Positions 1 to 6,174 of a DNA stretch of 7,061 nt are shown here, piece by piece. The number at the start of each line of letters is the position of its first letter. Positions within the stretch are counted from its first letter, which is position 1. This DNA comes from Thermoplasmata archaeon (lineage in GTDB: Archaea > Thermoplasmatota > Thermoplasmata > Thermoplasmatales > Thermoplasmataceae), in the NCBI GenBank assembly GCA_021835185.1, contig JAKBQO010000074.1, forward strand, positions 1-7,061, in the 5' to 3' direction. The translations under genes and the position numbers were made by a program. Below the pieces are notes generated by a model. That model worked only from the letters and a program-made list of their open reading frames with translations, searched no databases and was not told where the DNA came from.

Positions 1-541
1 GATCCCTGATTACGGGGGCCAGAATGGATTTGCCTTCTTCAGTATTACCTAATTTTACAGCCTGAACGGCAGCCATAACCTTGTCTTCCTTCTCTGGAAC
101 TACTGGGTGTAATCCTGCTGCAGCCAGGCTATCTATATACAACCCAGATTTAATCGTGGCTGTGGTTGCAAGAATTCCTGGTTTTCTGTATCCAGATTCC
201 AGTGCAACTTTTACCGTTAGGTCTATCATATTTAGTACCTCTACATTTTTATGGAATTTATCAAACCATATATGGGCTGTATTGCATGGTATTGCTATAG
301 TTCTGATTCCATTCTTTTCCAGAAAATCTATACCTTTGTTAATAGCGCTAACAGGGCTTTCCTTGCCGTGAAAATATGCGTCTATCCTGTTTGGTATCTC
401 GGGATCGCTATATAGTATATACCTTACATGGTCCTGATCCTTTTTTGCATCTGTCAATTCAACCACACGGTCCAGAAATTGATTTGTTGCCTTTGGTCCC
501 ATACCTCCTATAATGCCTATTTCTATGTCCATAACTACCAT
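1..541 (-). CDS. Aspartate/glutamate racemase family protein (3' end cut by window)
   Basis: Read on the minus strand, this gives about 180 residues of an Asp/Glu racemase family protein (PF01177), a cofactor-independent two-cysteine racemase fold. Counting from the ATG at 532, GIIGGMGPKAT lies at residues 6-16, DPEIPNR at 43-49 and PCNTAH at 82-87. C83 is the expected first catalytic cysteine; the second, near residue 190 in the family, lies beyond the window edge, so activity cannot be judged. A full protein would be about 230 residues. Three in-frame ATGs exist at 553, 541 and 532. The TATA-like element at 561-568 puts transcription start close to 541, so a leaderless start there is preferred, although 532 gives the family-typical N-terminus. 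Nothing seen assigns it to aspartate rather than another substrate. It has its own promoter and no linked metabolic gene within the window. Confidence 0.88.
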   Translation of the reverse strand, partial: MVVMDIEIGIIGGMGPKATNQFLDRVVELTDAKKDQDHVRYILYSDPEIPNRIDAYFHGKESPVSAINKGIDFLEKNGIRTIAIPCNTAHIWFDKFHKNVEVLNMIDLTVKVALESGYRKPGILATTATIKSGLYIDSLAAAGLHPVVPEKEDKVMAAVQAVKLGNTEEGKSILAPVIRD

Positions 542-560
542 TATGAAATCCATAAAAGTA

Positions 561-570
561 ATTTAAATTA
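561..570 (-). promoter_or_regulatory. TATA-like promoter element of the racemase gene
   Basis: The minus strand reads TAATTTAAAT here. Its centre is about 24 bases before the ATG at 541, which fits an archaeal TATA box driving a leaderless transcript. No Shine-Dalgarno sequence precedes any of the candidate starts. The placement is inferred from sequence only. Confidence 0.5.
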
Positions 571-584
571 TCCCTTGCAGTCTA

Positions 585-1075
585 TTAGTCTACCATTCCC
601 AGTTTACTCTCCAGGATATACCATGCTATTAGACCTGCGGAATAAATTGGATATACCCTTAGATCTACAACGATGTAGTGCACCAGCGCATCAGTATGGG
701 TAGGATAAATGGTGGGAATATACAGTCTTATTCCAAGAAACATATTAATGATCACAGTGAACCCTTCTATCTGGTTACCAGAACCGCTGATTTGGGCGTG
801 TCTTTTACAATATACCCAAGCTGGACAAATGTGTTTATTAGGACAACAAGTAACCATAATAACAGGATATACTTTGACCATGTCTCTATGAAGGATGTGT
901 AATTATGGTGAATACCAGTACACTTACATTACTATAGAGAGGCAACTTCTTCCTACCGATTCTTCCATCAAGATTTCTGTAAACCCTATCGCAAATACCG
1001 AAATGTTTGAGACGAGAAGTATACGCTCTTTTTTTATCTGAAAGTTCTTTGGCAGTTTCAGTTCGCTTCAGATAG
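585..1075 (-). pseudogene. Decayed membrane-protein relic, possibly an amino-acid permease
   Basis: The minus strand holds hydrophobic peptides in shifting frames that together look like the remains of one membrane protein. In order they include NISVFAIGFTEILMEE (about 1005-955), VSVLVFTIITHPS (about 928-890), KYILLLWLLVVLINTF followed by VKDTPKSAVLVT (about 875-770), and YPIYSAGLIAWYILESKLG (about 653-597), with a stop at 585-587. Moving between them needs several frame changes and passes stop codons, so no single intact product exists. The TPKSAVLVT stretch followed by further hydrophobic segments resembles the loop-to-helix pattern of APC-superfamily amino-acid permeases. That is a weak, by-eye resemblance. 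An open stretch of 98 codons (585-881) is only the last fragment. The boundaries are approximate. Confidence 0.4.
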
Positions 1076-1140
1076 CCTTCTTCGCAACTCTATTTATAGC
1101 GAAAGACATTACATTTTATAATCCAGAACCGAAATGTGAT

Positions 1141-1174
1141 TGAAAAAACACTATTGAATTCAAAAGTTTTTTAA
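1141..1174. terminator. Hairpin with T runs on both strands, possible bidirectional terminator
   Basis: A perfect 10-base palindrome, TTGAATTCAA (1154-1163), is flanked by AAAAAAC (1143-1149) and GTTTTTT (1166-1172), giving a longer imperfect inverted repeat. Each strand ends in a run of six T. It lies about 40 bases beyond the stop of the 311-aa gene, where a terminator would be expected. Archaeal termination depends chiefly on T runs, so the role of the hairpin is uncertain. Confidence 0.4.
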
Positions 1175-1210
1175 CAATAACATAAGCCATAGCTATCTGG
1201 TTTATATATT

Positions 1211-2146
1211 CTAATCAATATTTTTTGAATTCAAATTCCTATATAATTCAAGTGTGACCCAGTCAAGTTTTTTCATGTCCATTTCCGTATCAACTATTAA
1301 CTGAAAGTACTCCTTAGCTCTATATTCCGGAAGAATAAAATTCATAAATAGTTTATCATCAGATGCATAAATAAACAGAAAACTCCATGTGAGCCTGTGT
1401 TTTTTGGCCTTGGAAGCCAGTAAAAGCAATATATCCTCATCAGTCTTTGTCTCATAAATATGGTCTGTCCCAGATATTTCCTCCATTCCTTGGACAGAGC
1501 TTAAATCCTGGTCAGAGTAAACGATTAACCTGAAAGTTCCATTTAGCGGGTAATTATCAATAAATTGGCCTGTGGCACCGGTTTCCCTTAACATTCTTAT
1601 TACCCTGTAATGATCAAATTCTTTCATAGGAAGGCTGATTATTATATTCTTTAATTTTACATCCATTTCACTTAAGTGATCAAGAAAACCTCTGGAAGGT
1701 TTCAAGATAATCTTTGCAATAGTTGATTTCTCTTGGCAGTGTTTTGACAGTAGGTCTGAGAATGCCATTTCTGTATTCTCATGCATGAATCCCTTTATAA
1801 TCATATTTCCAGATTCTATGCCGGCATAGCTTATTACCAGTCCGTTTATGCAATCAAGATCATTAATGAAATCTATTGTTCCCTTATCCTCTATTTTTTC
1901 TCTTGACACGTAGTAAAGTTCTCTTTCCTCAACATTTGCAAGTGGAAAAAAAGGCATCAATGGATCATTTACACTGGATTTTGGTATGAAAACATTAAAA
2001 TAGAAATTATTACCATCACGTGCCAGTGTTCCAAATCCACTGAAGTTTGTAGCTCTACTTAATATTAATTGCCTGGAATTTATGTTCAGAAAAATCTCAA
2101 AATACTTAGATAATGGGGCATCTTCCTGGAGTAATTTCATTAACAT
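1211..2146 (-). CDS. Uncharacterised 311-aa protein, paralogue of the 320-aa protein upstream
   Basis: I do not recognise a named family. The protein aligns by eye along most of its length with the 320-aa product at 4106-5068. Shared landmarks are FYFNVFIPKS against YYFQAFIMKN, ELYYVS against NYYMLS, GNMIIKGFMH against GKLIIRIRFH, FRLIVYSDQ against FKVIIFSEN, and DHIYET against DNIYET. Each protein seems to hold two copies of an alpha/beta unit, one at about residues 40-135 and one at about 200-295. There are no transmembrane segments, signal peptide, metal motif or clear helix-turn-helix. A distant link to the sensory region of archaeal bacterio-opsin-activator-type regulators is conceivable but unsupported. 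The start is uncertain: the TATA box at 2154-2168 points to initiation near 2140 (third codon, ATG), giving 309 residues. It lies downstream of the ATPase gene across about 800 bases of decayed DNA. Confidence 0.85.
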   Translation of the reverse strand: MLMKLLQEDAPLSKYFEIFLNINSRQLILSRATNFSGFGTLARDGNNFYFNVFIPKSSVNDPLMPFFPLANVEERELYYVSREKIEDKGTIDFINDLDCINGLVISYAGIESGNMIIKGFMHENTEMAFSDLLSKHCQEKSTIAKIILKPSRGFLDHLSEMDVKLKNIIISLPMKEFDHYRVIRMLRETGATGQFIDNYPLNGTFRLIVYSDQDLSSVQGMEEISGTDHIYETKTDEDILLLLASKAKKHRLTWSFLFIYASDDKLFMNFILPEYRAKEYFQLIVDTEMDMKKLDWVTLELYRNLNSKNID

Positions 2147-2153
2147 TCATTTC

Positions 2154-2168
2154 ATAAATATATAAAAA
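2154..2168 (-). promoter_or_regulatory. TATA-box promoter of the 311-aa gene
   Basis: The minus strand reads TTTTTATATATTTAT. The core TTTATATA is centred about 22 bases before the ATG at 2140 and 16 before the one at 2146. This spacing suggests a leaderless transcript beginning at or near the third codon of the longest frame. Confidence 0.55.
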
Positions 2169-2589
2169 CATTCCCTTACCTACATTAAATGAGTTCTTCA
2201 CAAAAGATGAACTACTTTCCCCGTGGAGTTTCATTCAAAAGACTTGAATAAACATTGAAATGTATCAACGGAACATACACAAAACCTATGTTAAATGCTT
2301 GTTCAGTATATCTGTAGTTTACCTAAAAAAATCAGACGATGGAATCTGGTCTATATCAAAAACACAAAGATAGGGCTCATTCAAATCTTTAGGATTTAGT
2401 TCACAGCTTCAACTCGCTAGTCTCTTCGACTTTTACACGGCATTTATTTAATTTCACATAGGTTGCATAGTTCGCTTAAATAGACACAACAATTCTTATT
2501 TAAGTTAACCGTAAGCAAGATACCTGTTTTTTCAAATATGGGGGCCCATCATTGTAATTAGTTTTGTCTTGAGATTTTTGTGTTCTTCA
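2169..2589. other. Gene-free stretch, degraded sequence
   Basis: No open frame in this stretch looks like a real gene. The minus strand contains short peptide-like islands, for example 26 codons around 2318-2408 reading NEPYLCVFDIDQIPSS, and others around 2500-2590, all closed by stops. It is best read as decayed coding DNA continuous with the broken frame at 2590-2940. No terminal inverted repeats or target duplications were found by eye. Confidence 0.4.
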
Positions 2590-2940
2590 TTATAGATGTA
2601 AACAACTACTGGTATCTATTACGGAGTTTGGAAAACCTCCATTGTTTTATTGAATATATGTTAGAAATTTAGCAAAATTACCCATGATCTGATACCCTCC
2701 AATGGGATAAATCAATGCAATGCATATCGTCTCACCATTTACCGTAACATAAAAGCTAAAATAAACATAGTAAAACCGAGTCTCATAATAGGGGGCATTC
2801 ATGGATAAACAGCTATGAAAAACTCTGCGGCCATTAAACCATCAAAAGGATGTAACCAGGTCGCTCTTATATGAATCATACACCCCATGTTCTTTAGGGA
2901 ATATAGAATGCCTGAAATATTACAGTGTGGTTGCCAGGAT
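2590..2940 (-). pseudogene. Broken reading frame, possibly an old DDE-type transposase
   Basis: One minus-strand frame runs for about 117 codons from 2940 to 2590 interrupted by only three stops (TAA near 2920, TGA at 2844-2842, TAA at 2649-2647), and the peptide between them looks protein-like. It includes FPKEHGVYDSYKSDLVTSF, then VTVNGETICIALIYPIGGYQ, then NFAKFLTYIQ and, past the third stop, NNGGFPNSVIDTSS. The sequence of a substrate-like strand, a helix and then a P-x-S-V-I-D segment recalls the middle of DDE transposases, but no family could be named. It begins directly after the ATPase stop codon in a different frame, so it is not simply an extension of that gene. It is non-functional as written, and the assignment to a transposase is tentative. 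Confidence 0.35.
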
Positions 2941-2942
2941 GA

Positions 2943-4049
2943 TTACCTTATATTCTTAAATATATTATTATCATCATCAAAAGATTGATTTTTGGGTATT
3001 GCCCTGACATTTTTTACAGGTTCAATTCCATTTGCAGTTATTTTGAATTCAAATGGGGTTGAGTCAAAAACCGTGCCACGCATTTTGACTACCTTTCCTA
3101 TTCTGGACATACCATCATCCCCTGAATTATAATCAAGCTTTATAATTCCAGTTGTATAATATTCTTCTATGCCGAACATACTCAGTTCACTGTTTCTTAA
3201 TCCACTGGTAACTAGTACTGTAACACCCTTTATGGCAAGGCTATTGATAAATAGGTTTACAAAATCGTCGTCTGGTATAAGCAATAATGTTACAGGATCT
3301 ATCACAACTCTTTTTATGTTCTTTGAAATAATTATTTTCTTTAGTTCAGTAACAACCTTTGTAATAAATTTCCTGAAATCTGTTTTTCCTGAAGAAATCT
3401 CTGACTTCATTGACCGAATCTGGTCAGAAATTTCCATAACCTCTATTTTTCTTTCACTGTATGCCTCCGCAAAACCTATGTTCATTGTTCTTATATTATC
3501 AAGGAACTGGTCAGGAAAAGTATCAGTGAGTATCATCAGCCCTTTTTCACCTACACTACTGCCGTAGGAGAGGAAGATACTGGACAGTGTCGTCTTTCCA
3601 GCACCTGTATTTCCAGATATCAGGTATACATAGCCAGGCCGCAAACCTCCAGATAATTTTGCATCAAGCATTGTAATCCCAAATTTTGCACGGGAGGATT
3701 CTATTTGCTTGGTATCAATTTCCCTGGAATCTATAATATCAATTCCATATATGTTACACATTTTTTTAATATAGTCCCCCAGTTCGGAATCCGTTATCAG
3801 AATCTTCTTATTTAGTCCCACATCCATAACCTGGGAATTGAAAAGCATTATCTCATTTGTAGATGTTTCCGCATTTCCTATTTTCACAGCTACCATATCA
3901 TTACCTGATGAAATAATATAATCAAATTTATATTCCATTCCTGAAGCACCCTGTACCGGTTTATCGGGTGTTACATGAATTTGGTGGATGTCAAATGAAA
4001 ATTGTTTTGAAGCAATTTTAGCCAGAATATCATTGTCCAGTTTAATCAA
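2943..4049 (-). CDS. KaiC/RadA-like ATPase with N-terminal restriction-endonuclease-like domain
   Basis: This 368-residue protein has two parts. Residues 15-112 look like a restriction-endonuclease-like (PD-(D/E)xK, Mrr/RecB-type) fold: GASGMEYKFDYII (34-46), then VAVKI (53-57), a helix STNEIMLFNSQVMDVG (63-78) and a strand KKILIT. D43 and K56 fit the motif, but A54 stands where the acidic E/D should be, so nuclease activity is doubtful. Residues 120-350 form one KaiC domain: G-I-T-x-L-D (124-129), Walker A GNTGAGKT (146-153), Walker B RVVID (247-251) and a late KMRGT motif. The usual paired catalytic glutamates are replaced by D176-T177. The start is a TTG at 4049; the next in-frame Met is M38, which would cut into the domain. 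A TATA box at 4071-4078 suggests a leaderless TTG start. The gene lies 56 bases after the 320-aa gene on the same strand, and the two products may act together. Confidence 0.88.
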   Translation of the reverse strand: MIKLDNDILAKIASKQFSFDIHQIHVTPDKPVQGASGMEYKFDYIISSGNDMVAVKIGNAETSTNEIMLFNSQVMDVGLNKKILITDSELGDYIKKMCNIYGIDIIDSREIDTKQIESSRAKFGITMLDAKLSGGLRPGYVYLISGNTGAGKTTLSSIFLSYGSSVGEKGLMILTDTFPDQFLDNIRTMNIGFAEAYSERKIEVMEISDQIRSMKSEISSGKTDFRKFITKVVTELKKIIISKNIKRVVIDPVTLLLIPDDDFVNLFINSLAIKGVTVLVTSGLRNSELSMFGIEEYYTTGIIKLDYNSGDDGMSRIGKVVKMRGTVFDSTPFEFKITANGIEPVKNVRAIPKNQSFDDDNNIFKNIR

Positions 4050-4070
4050 CGTTCATTTATTATTAAACAT

Positions 4071-4078
4071 GATATAAA
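4071..4078 (-). promoter_or_regulatory. TATA-box promoter of the ATPase gene
   Basis: The minus strand reads TTTATATC, preceded by an A-rich stretch. Its centre is about 25 bases before the TTG start at 4049. The ATPase could therefore be transcribed on its own, despite lying only 56 bases behind the 320-aa gene, and the first base of the mRNA would be at or near the TTG. Confidence 0.5.
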
Positions 4079-4105
4079 TTTTTCCCAAGGCACAGATAAT
4101 TATCA

Positions 4106-5068
4106 TCAATTCTTCTTACCAAATTCCCCATAGAGTTCAGGATCAAATTCACAGGAATTTTCTAACCTTACAACATTTTTACCATAAAGTTCTAAAGATG
4201 AGGAAAAAACCATTTTAGTATATTCCATGATCCTGTTTGATGCTATTACTGAGTTAGAATACATACGTCCATCCTTTATTATGATCAGTAGTAGATTTCT
4301 GAATATGCCCCTGGAATTTGCCTTATCCCTGATGAGGCTAAGCAGTTCATTGCTGTCATATGTCTCATATATATTGTCTTCTTCCGAAATGCAGGTAACG
4401 CCCTTTCTTTCTTCTATATGATTCTCTGAAAAAATAATGACCTTGAAATCCTTCTTATTATATGGATTCCCCACAACCTGAGCTATACCATTGTTTTTTT
4501 CCAGCATTTTAGTTGAATAATTTTCAGAATGAACTGAAAGGGGAATTGAATACTGAATGATGGAGAGAGGCATTCTACTATTTTTCTTTCCTAATAAAAC
4601 CATTCCTCCTTCACTTTCAATGAGTGTCATATCATCCACAAAGTATGGTATAGCCAGGTATTTGTTTAATATTAAGGACAAATTCTTTTTGTACAATCTA
4701 TGGAATCTTATTCTTATAATGAGTTTTCCATTTTCTATGGTAGTTTCACCAAATGCCATAGATGGCACAGTCCATAATTCCTTCATAAGGAAAAGAATTT
4801 TAGTGTTAACTATGGGATGAGACAGCATATAATAGTTTTCAGTTTCCACTGGACTATATGTTTCAATAAGTTCTTTAACCTCCGAATGTACTTTGTTTTT
4901 CATTATAAATGCTTGAAAATAATAGTCTCCTGGTTTGTTTGAACCCTCTTTGATAAAAATGCTCATTCTCAAATCATGAAGTTTAGACCATCTGAAGATA
5001 TCTGTATTGTCTGATATGACTAACTTCAATTTCATATCTAATTTTGTGTCTATATCTCTAACATTCAT
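4106..5068 (-). CDS. Uncharacterised 320-aa protein, paralogue of the 311-aa protein
   Basis: I do not recognise a named family. It is a diverged sister of the 311-aa protein at 1211-2146, colinear over most of its length; the shared landmarks are YYFQAFI, ETENYYMLS, GKLIIRIRFH, FKVIIFSEN and DNIYET. Two related alpha/beta units appear to repeat, at about residues 48-145 and 207-300. The most visible repeat is a GKLIIR/GRMYSN strand followed by an amphipathic helix ending in a hydrophobic cluster. There is no membrane segment, signal peptide or recognisable catalytic motif. The ATG at 5068 follows a strong TATA box by about 26 bases and no Shine-Dalgarno sequence is present, so a leaderless mRNA is likely. 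It is first in the minus-strand group, 56 bases ahead of the KaiC-like ATPase, and divergent from the kinase operon. A partner or sensor role for the ATPase is an inference from linkage only. Confidence 0.86.
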   Translation of the reverse strand: MNVRDIDTKLDMKLKLVISDNTDIFRWSKLHDLRMSIFIKEGSNKPGDYYFQAFIMKNKVHSEVKELIETYSPVETENYYMLSHPIVNTKILFLMKELWTVPSMAFGETTIENGKLIIRIRFHRLYKKNLSLILNKYLAIPYFVDDMTLIESEGGMVLLGKKNSRMPLSIIQYSIPLSVHSENYSTKMLEKNNGIAQVVGNPYNKKDFKVIIFSENHIEERKGVTCISEEDNIYETYDSNELLSLIRDKANSRGIFRNLLLIIIKDGRMYSNSVIASNRIMEYTKMVFSSSLELYGKNVVRLENSCEFDPELYGEFGKKN

Positions 5069-5087
5069 TGCTGTTTAATTATATCTA

Positions 5088-5099
5088 TATATATATAAT
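5088..5099 (-). promoter_or_regulatory. TATA-box promoter of the 320-aa gene
   Basis: An alternating AT run reads ATTATATATATA on the minus strand. The segment TTATATAT (5098-5091) is centred about 26 bases before the ATG at 5068. It lies in the 155-base divergent region shared with the kinase operon promoter. Confidence 0.55.
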
Positions 5100-5196
5100 T
5101 ACTCTATGGGGTCAGATATTTTTGACAGATAATTACAATTTTAACTGTGGAGTAGAAATTTAATCAATGAACTACCCATCTCACAGTATAAAAATA

Positions 5197-5205
5197 CTTA
5201 TATAG
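5197..5205 (+). promoter_or_regulatory. TATA-box promoter of the acid-sugar kinase operon
   Basis: CTTATATAG is centred 23 bases before the ATG at 5224, with an A-rich stretch just upstream that could serve as the TFB recognition element. No Shine-Dalgarno sequence precedes 5224, so the first gene of the operon is probably read from a leaderless transcript. Confidence 0.6.
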
Positions 5206-5223
5206 GCATTCTATTGATTTCCA

Positions 5224-5748
5224 ATGGACACAATTATTATTTCTGATGACCTGAGTGGGGCTGCGGGCATGGCATCTCTCATAGGAACAGGAATTCCAGC
5301 CATACCTTTCAAAAATATCGATGTTCTGGGAAAAATGAAATCTTCAATTATCTCCCTGGATCTTGAAACCAGGAATACTGGCAACGCAGGGCAACGGTTA
5401 GATTATGTAAAAGAGCTGTATCCAGAGGCATTCATTTTAACACGAATTGACACCATGCTCAGGGGGAGTACCTCAGATTTTATAGAATTCATGTGCAAAT
5501 TTGAAAAGCTACTCATCACAGATACTATACCAGACTTTGAACGATATACATATACTGGCTTAACCATCCAGAATGAAAGGAAAATGACGATTCGTGATAT
5601 TGTTCCTGTAAAACTTCATGATTCAATAATAATTGCAGATTCAAGGACATACAGTGATATTGGAAAACTTGCAAAAAGATGTCTGAATGAAAATTTACTT
5701 CCTGTAGACCCGGGAATAATGATAAAATTGTATCTGGAGATGAGATAG
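5224..5748 (+). CDS. Four-carbon acid sugar kinase, N-terminal (substrate-binding) half
   Basis: This is the first half of a DUF1537/OtnK-family kinase (PF07005 region), which phosphorylates D-threonate, D-erythronate or similar acids at the 4-hydroxyl using ATP. SDDLSGA (residues 7-13) matches the family's ADDLTGA, and RIDTMLRG (74-81) matches K-x-D-S-T-L-R-G; both help form the substrate site. The 174-residue half is shorter than the usual 220-240, and a stretch after the LHDSIIIADSRT region seems missing. It ends at TAG (5746-5748), which lies exactly in frame with the next gene, so the kinase is one reading frame cut by a single stop. The substrate cannot be told from sequence. The neighbouring pdxA2-like gene strongly supports a role in acid-sugar catabolism. 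TATA spacing fixes the start at 5224. Confidence 0.85.
   Translation: MDTIIISDDLSGAAGMASLIGTGIPAIPFKNIDVLGKMKSSIISLDLETRNTGNAGQRLDYVKELYPEAFILTRIDTMLRGSTSDFIEFMCKFEKLLITDTIPDFERYTYTGLTIQNERKMTIRDIVPVKLHDSIIIADSRTYSDIGKLAKRCLNENLLPVDPGIMIKLYLEMR
5736..5743 (+). promoter_or_regulatory. Shine-Dalgarno sequence for the kinase C-terminal half
   Basis: GGAGATGA differs at one position from the archaeal consensus GGAGGTGA and sits five bases before the ATG at 5749. It lies inside the end of the first kinase gene. It argues that the second half is initiated separately, or re-initiated, rather than made only by reading through the TAG. Confidence 0.6.
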
Positions 5749-6162
5749 ATGAATAGCATGGCTATTATTATTGGAAGCTGTACAGATATAACCCACAGGC
5801 AGGTGAATTATATCAGGAATAATATGATTTCTCTGGTCAATTCCACTATTGGCCATTTCAAAATTCAACTGTTCTACCTGACTGGAAATAATTTTACACT
5901 GATTAACAAAAAGGATTTCATATTATCCTTAAAGGAATACTCAGTACTAGTCCTAAGTGGTGGTGAAACAGCCTATACAGTACTGGATAATGCAGATTTT
6001 GGCTACCTCGAAAGTGGACCACATATCCTTCCCCTTATTTCTACTGGAACCATTTATGGAGGAATACTTGATGGCAAAAAATATATAATTAAGGGTGGAA
6101 GCATTGGAGATGAAAGCATATATAAAAAAATCATTGAATATGCAGATATAAATATGAGGTAA
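5749..6162 (+). CDS. Four-carbon acid sugar kinase, C-terminal (nucleotide-binding) half
   Basis: This 137-residue product matches the C-terminal nucleotide-binding domain of DUF1537/OtnK kinases (PF17042 region). IIIGSCTDITHRQ (6-18) corresponds to the family's V-x-S-G-S-x-S-x-x-T-x-x-Q segment, GGETA (71-75) to GGDTA, and KGGSIGDES (115-123) to the K-S-G-G-F-G loop. It starts at the base after the preceding TAG, with a good Shine-Dalgarno sequence at 5736-5743; a second ATG lies at 5758. With the preceding gene it would make up a two-chain kinase of about 311 residues in total, against 400-430 in typical one-chain members. The halves presumably associate to give one active site between them. 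Whether the split is natural, or a recent nonsense change or sequencing error, cannot be settled here; the ribosome binding site favours a natural split. Confidence 0.84.
   Translation: MNSMAIIIGSCTDITHRQVNYIRNNMISLVNSTIGHFKIQLFYLTGNNFTLINKKDFILSLKEYSVLVLSGGETAYTVLDNADFGYLESGPHILPLISTGTIYGGILDGKKYIIKGGSIGDESIYKKIIEYADINMR
6156..6160 (+). promoter_or_regulatory. Shine-Dalgarno-like sequence before pdxA2
   Basis: GAGGT overlaps the end of the upstream kinase gene and lies 14 bases before the pdxA2 ATG at 6175, longer than ideal. It is only 6 bases before another ATG at 6167, which opens a three-codon frame (ATG AGA CCA TGA) whose stop overlaps the pdxA2 start. Translation may be coupled through that mini-frame. 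Confidence 0.35.
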
Positions 6163-6174
6163 AAATATGAGACC

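Noticed and set aside
81..371. A plus-strand frame opposite the racemase gene
   Set aside because: The minus strand encodes clear racemase motifs here; the plus frame is a shadow.
585..881. A 98-codon minus-strand open frame as an intact gene
   Set aside because: Hydrophobic protein-like sequence continues upstream in other frames, and no promoter or ribosome binding site fits its ATG. It is better explained as the tail of a decayed gene.
1018..2485. AGTTCGCTT repeated in the two gene-free regions
   Set aside because: A nine-base match between two regions of this size is expected by chance.
2538..2549. Short palindrome ATGGG-GG-CCCAT as an operator
   Set aside because: The arms are only five bases and it lies in degraded sequence far from any predicted promoter.
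3169..3567. A 132-codon plus-strand frame opposite the ATPase gene
   Set aside because: It lies wholly inside the well-supported ATPase gene on the other strand and shows only antisense-type composition.
5746..5748. TAG read as pyrrolysine to make one kinase chain
   Set aside because: The position is a domain linker with no need for a special residue, a good Shine-Dalgarno sequence and an ATG follow the stop, and no pyrrolysine genes are visible.
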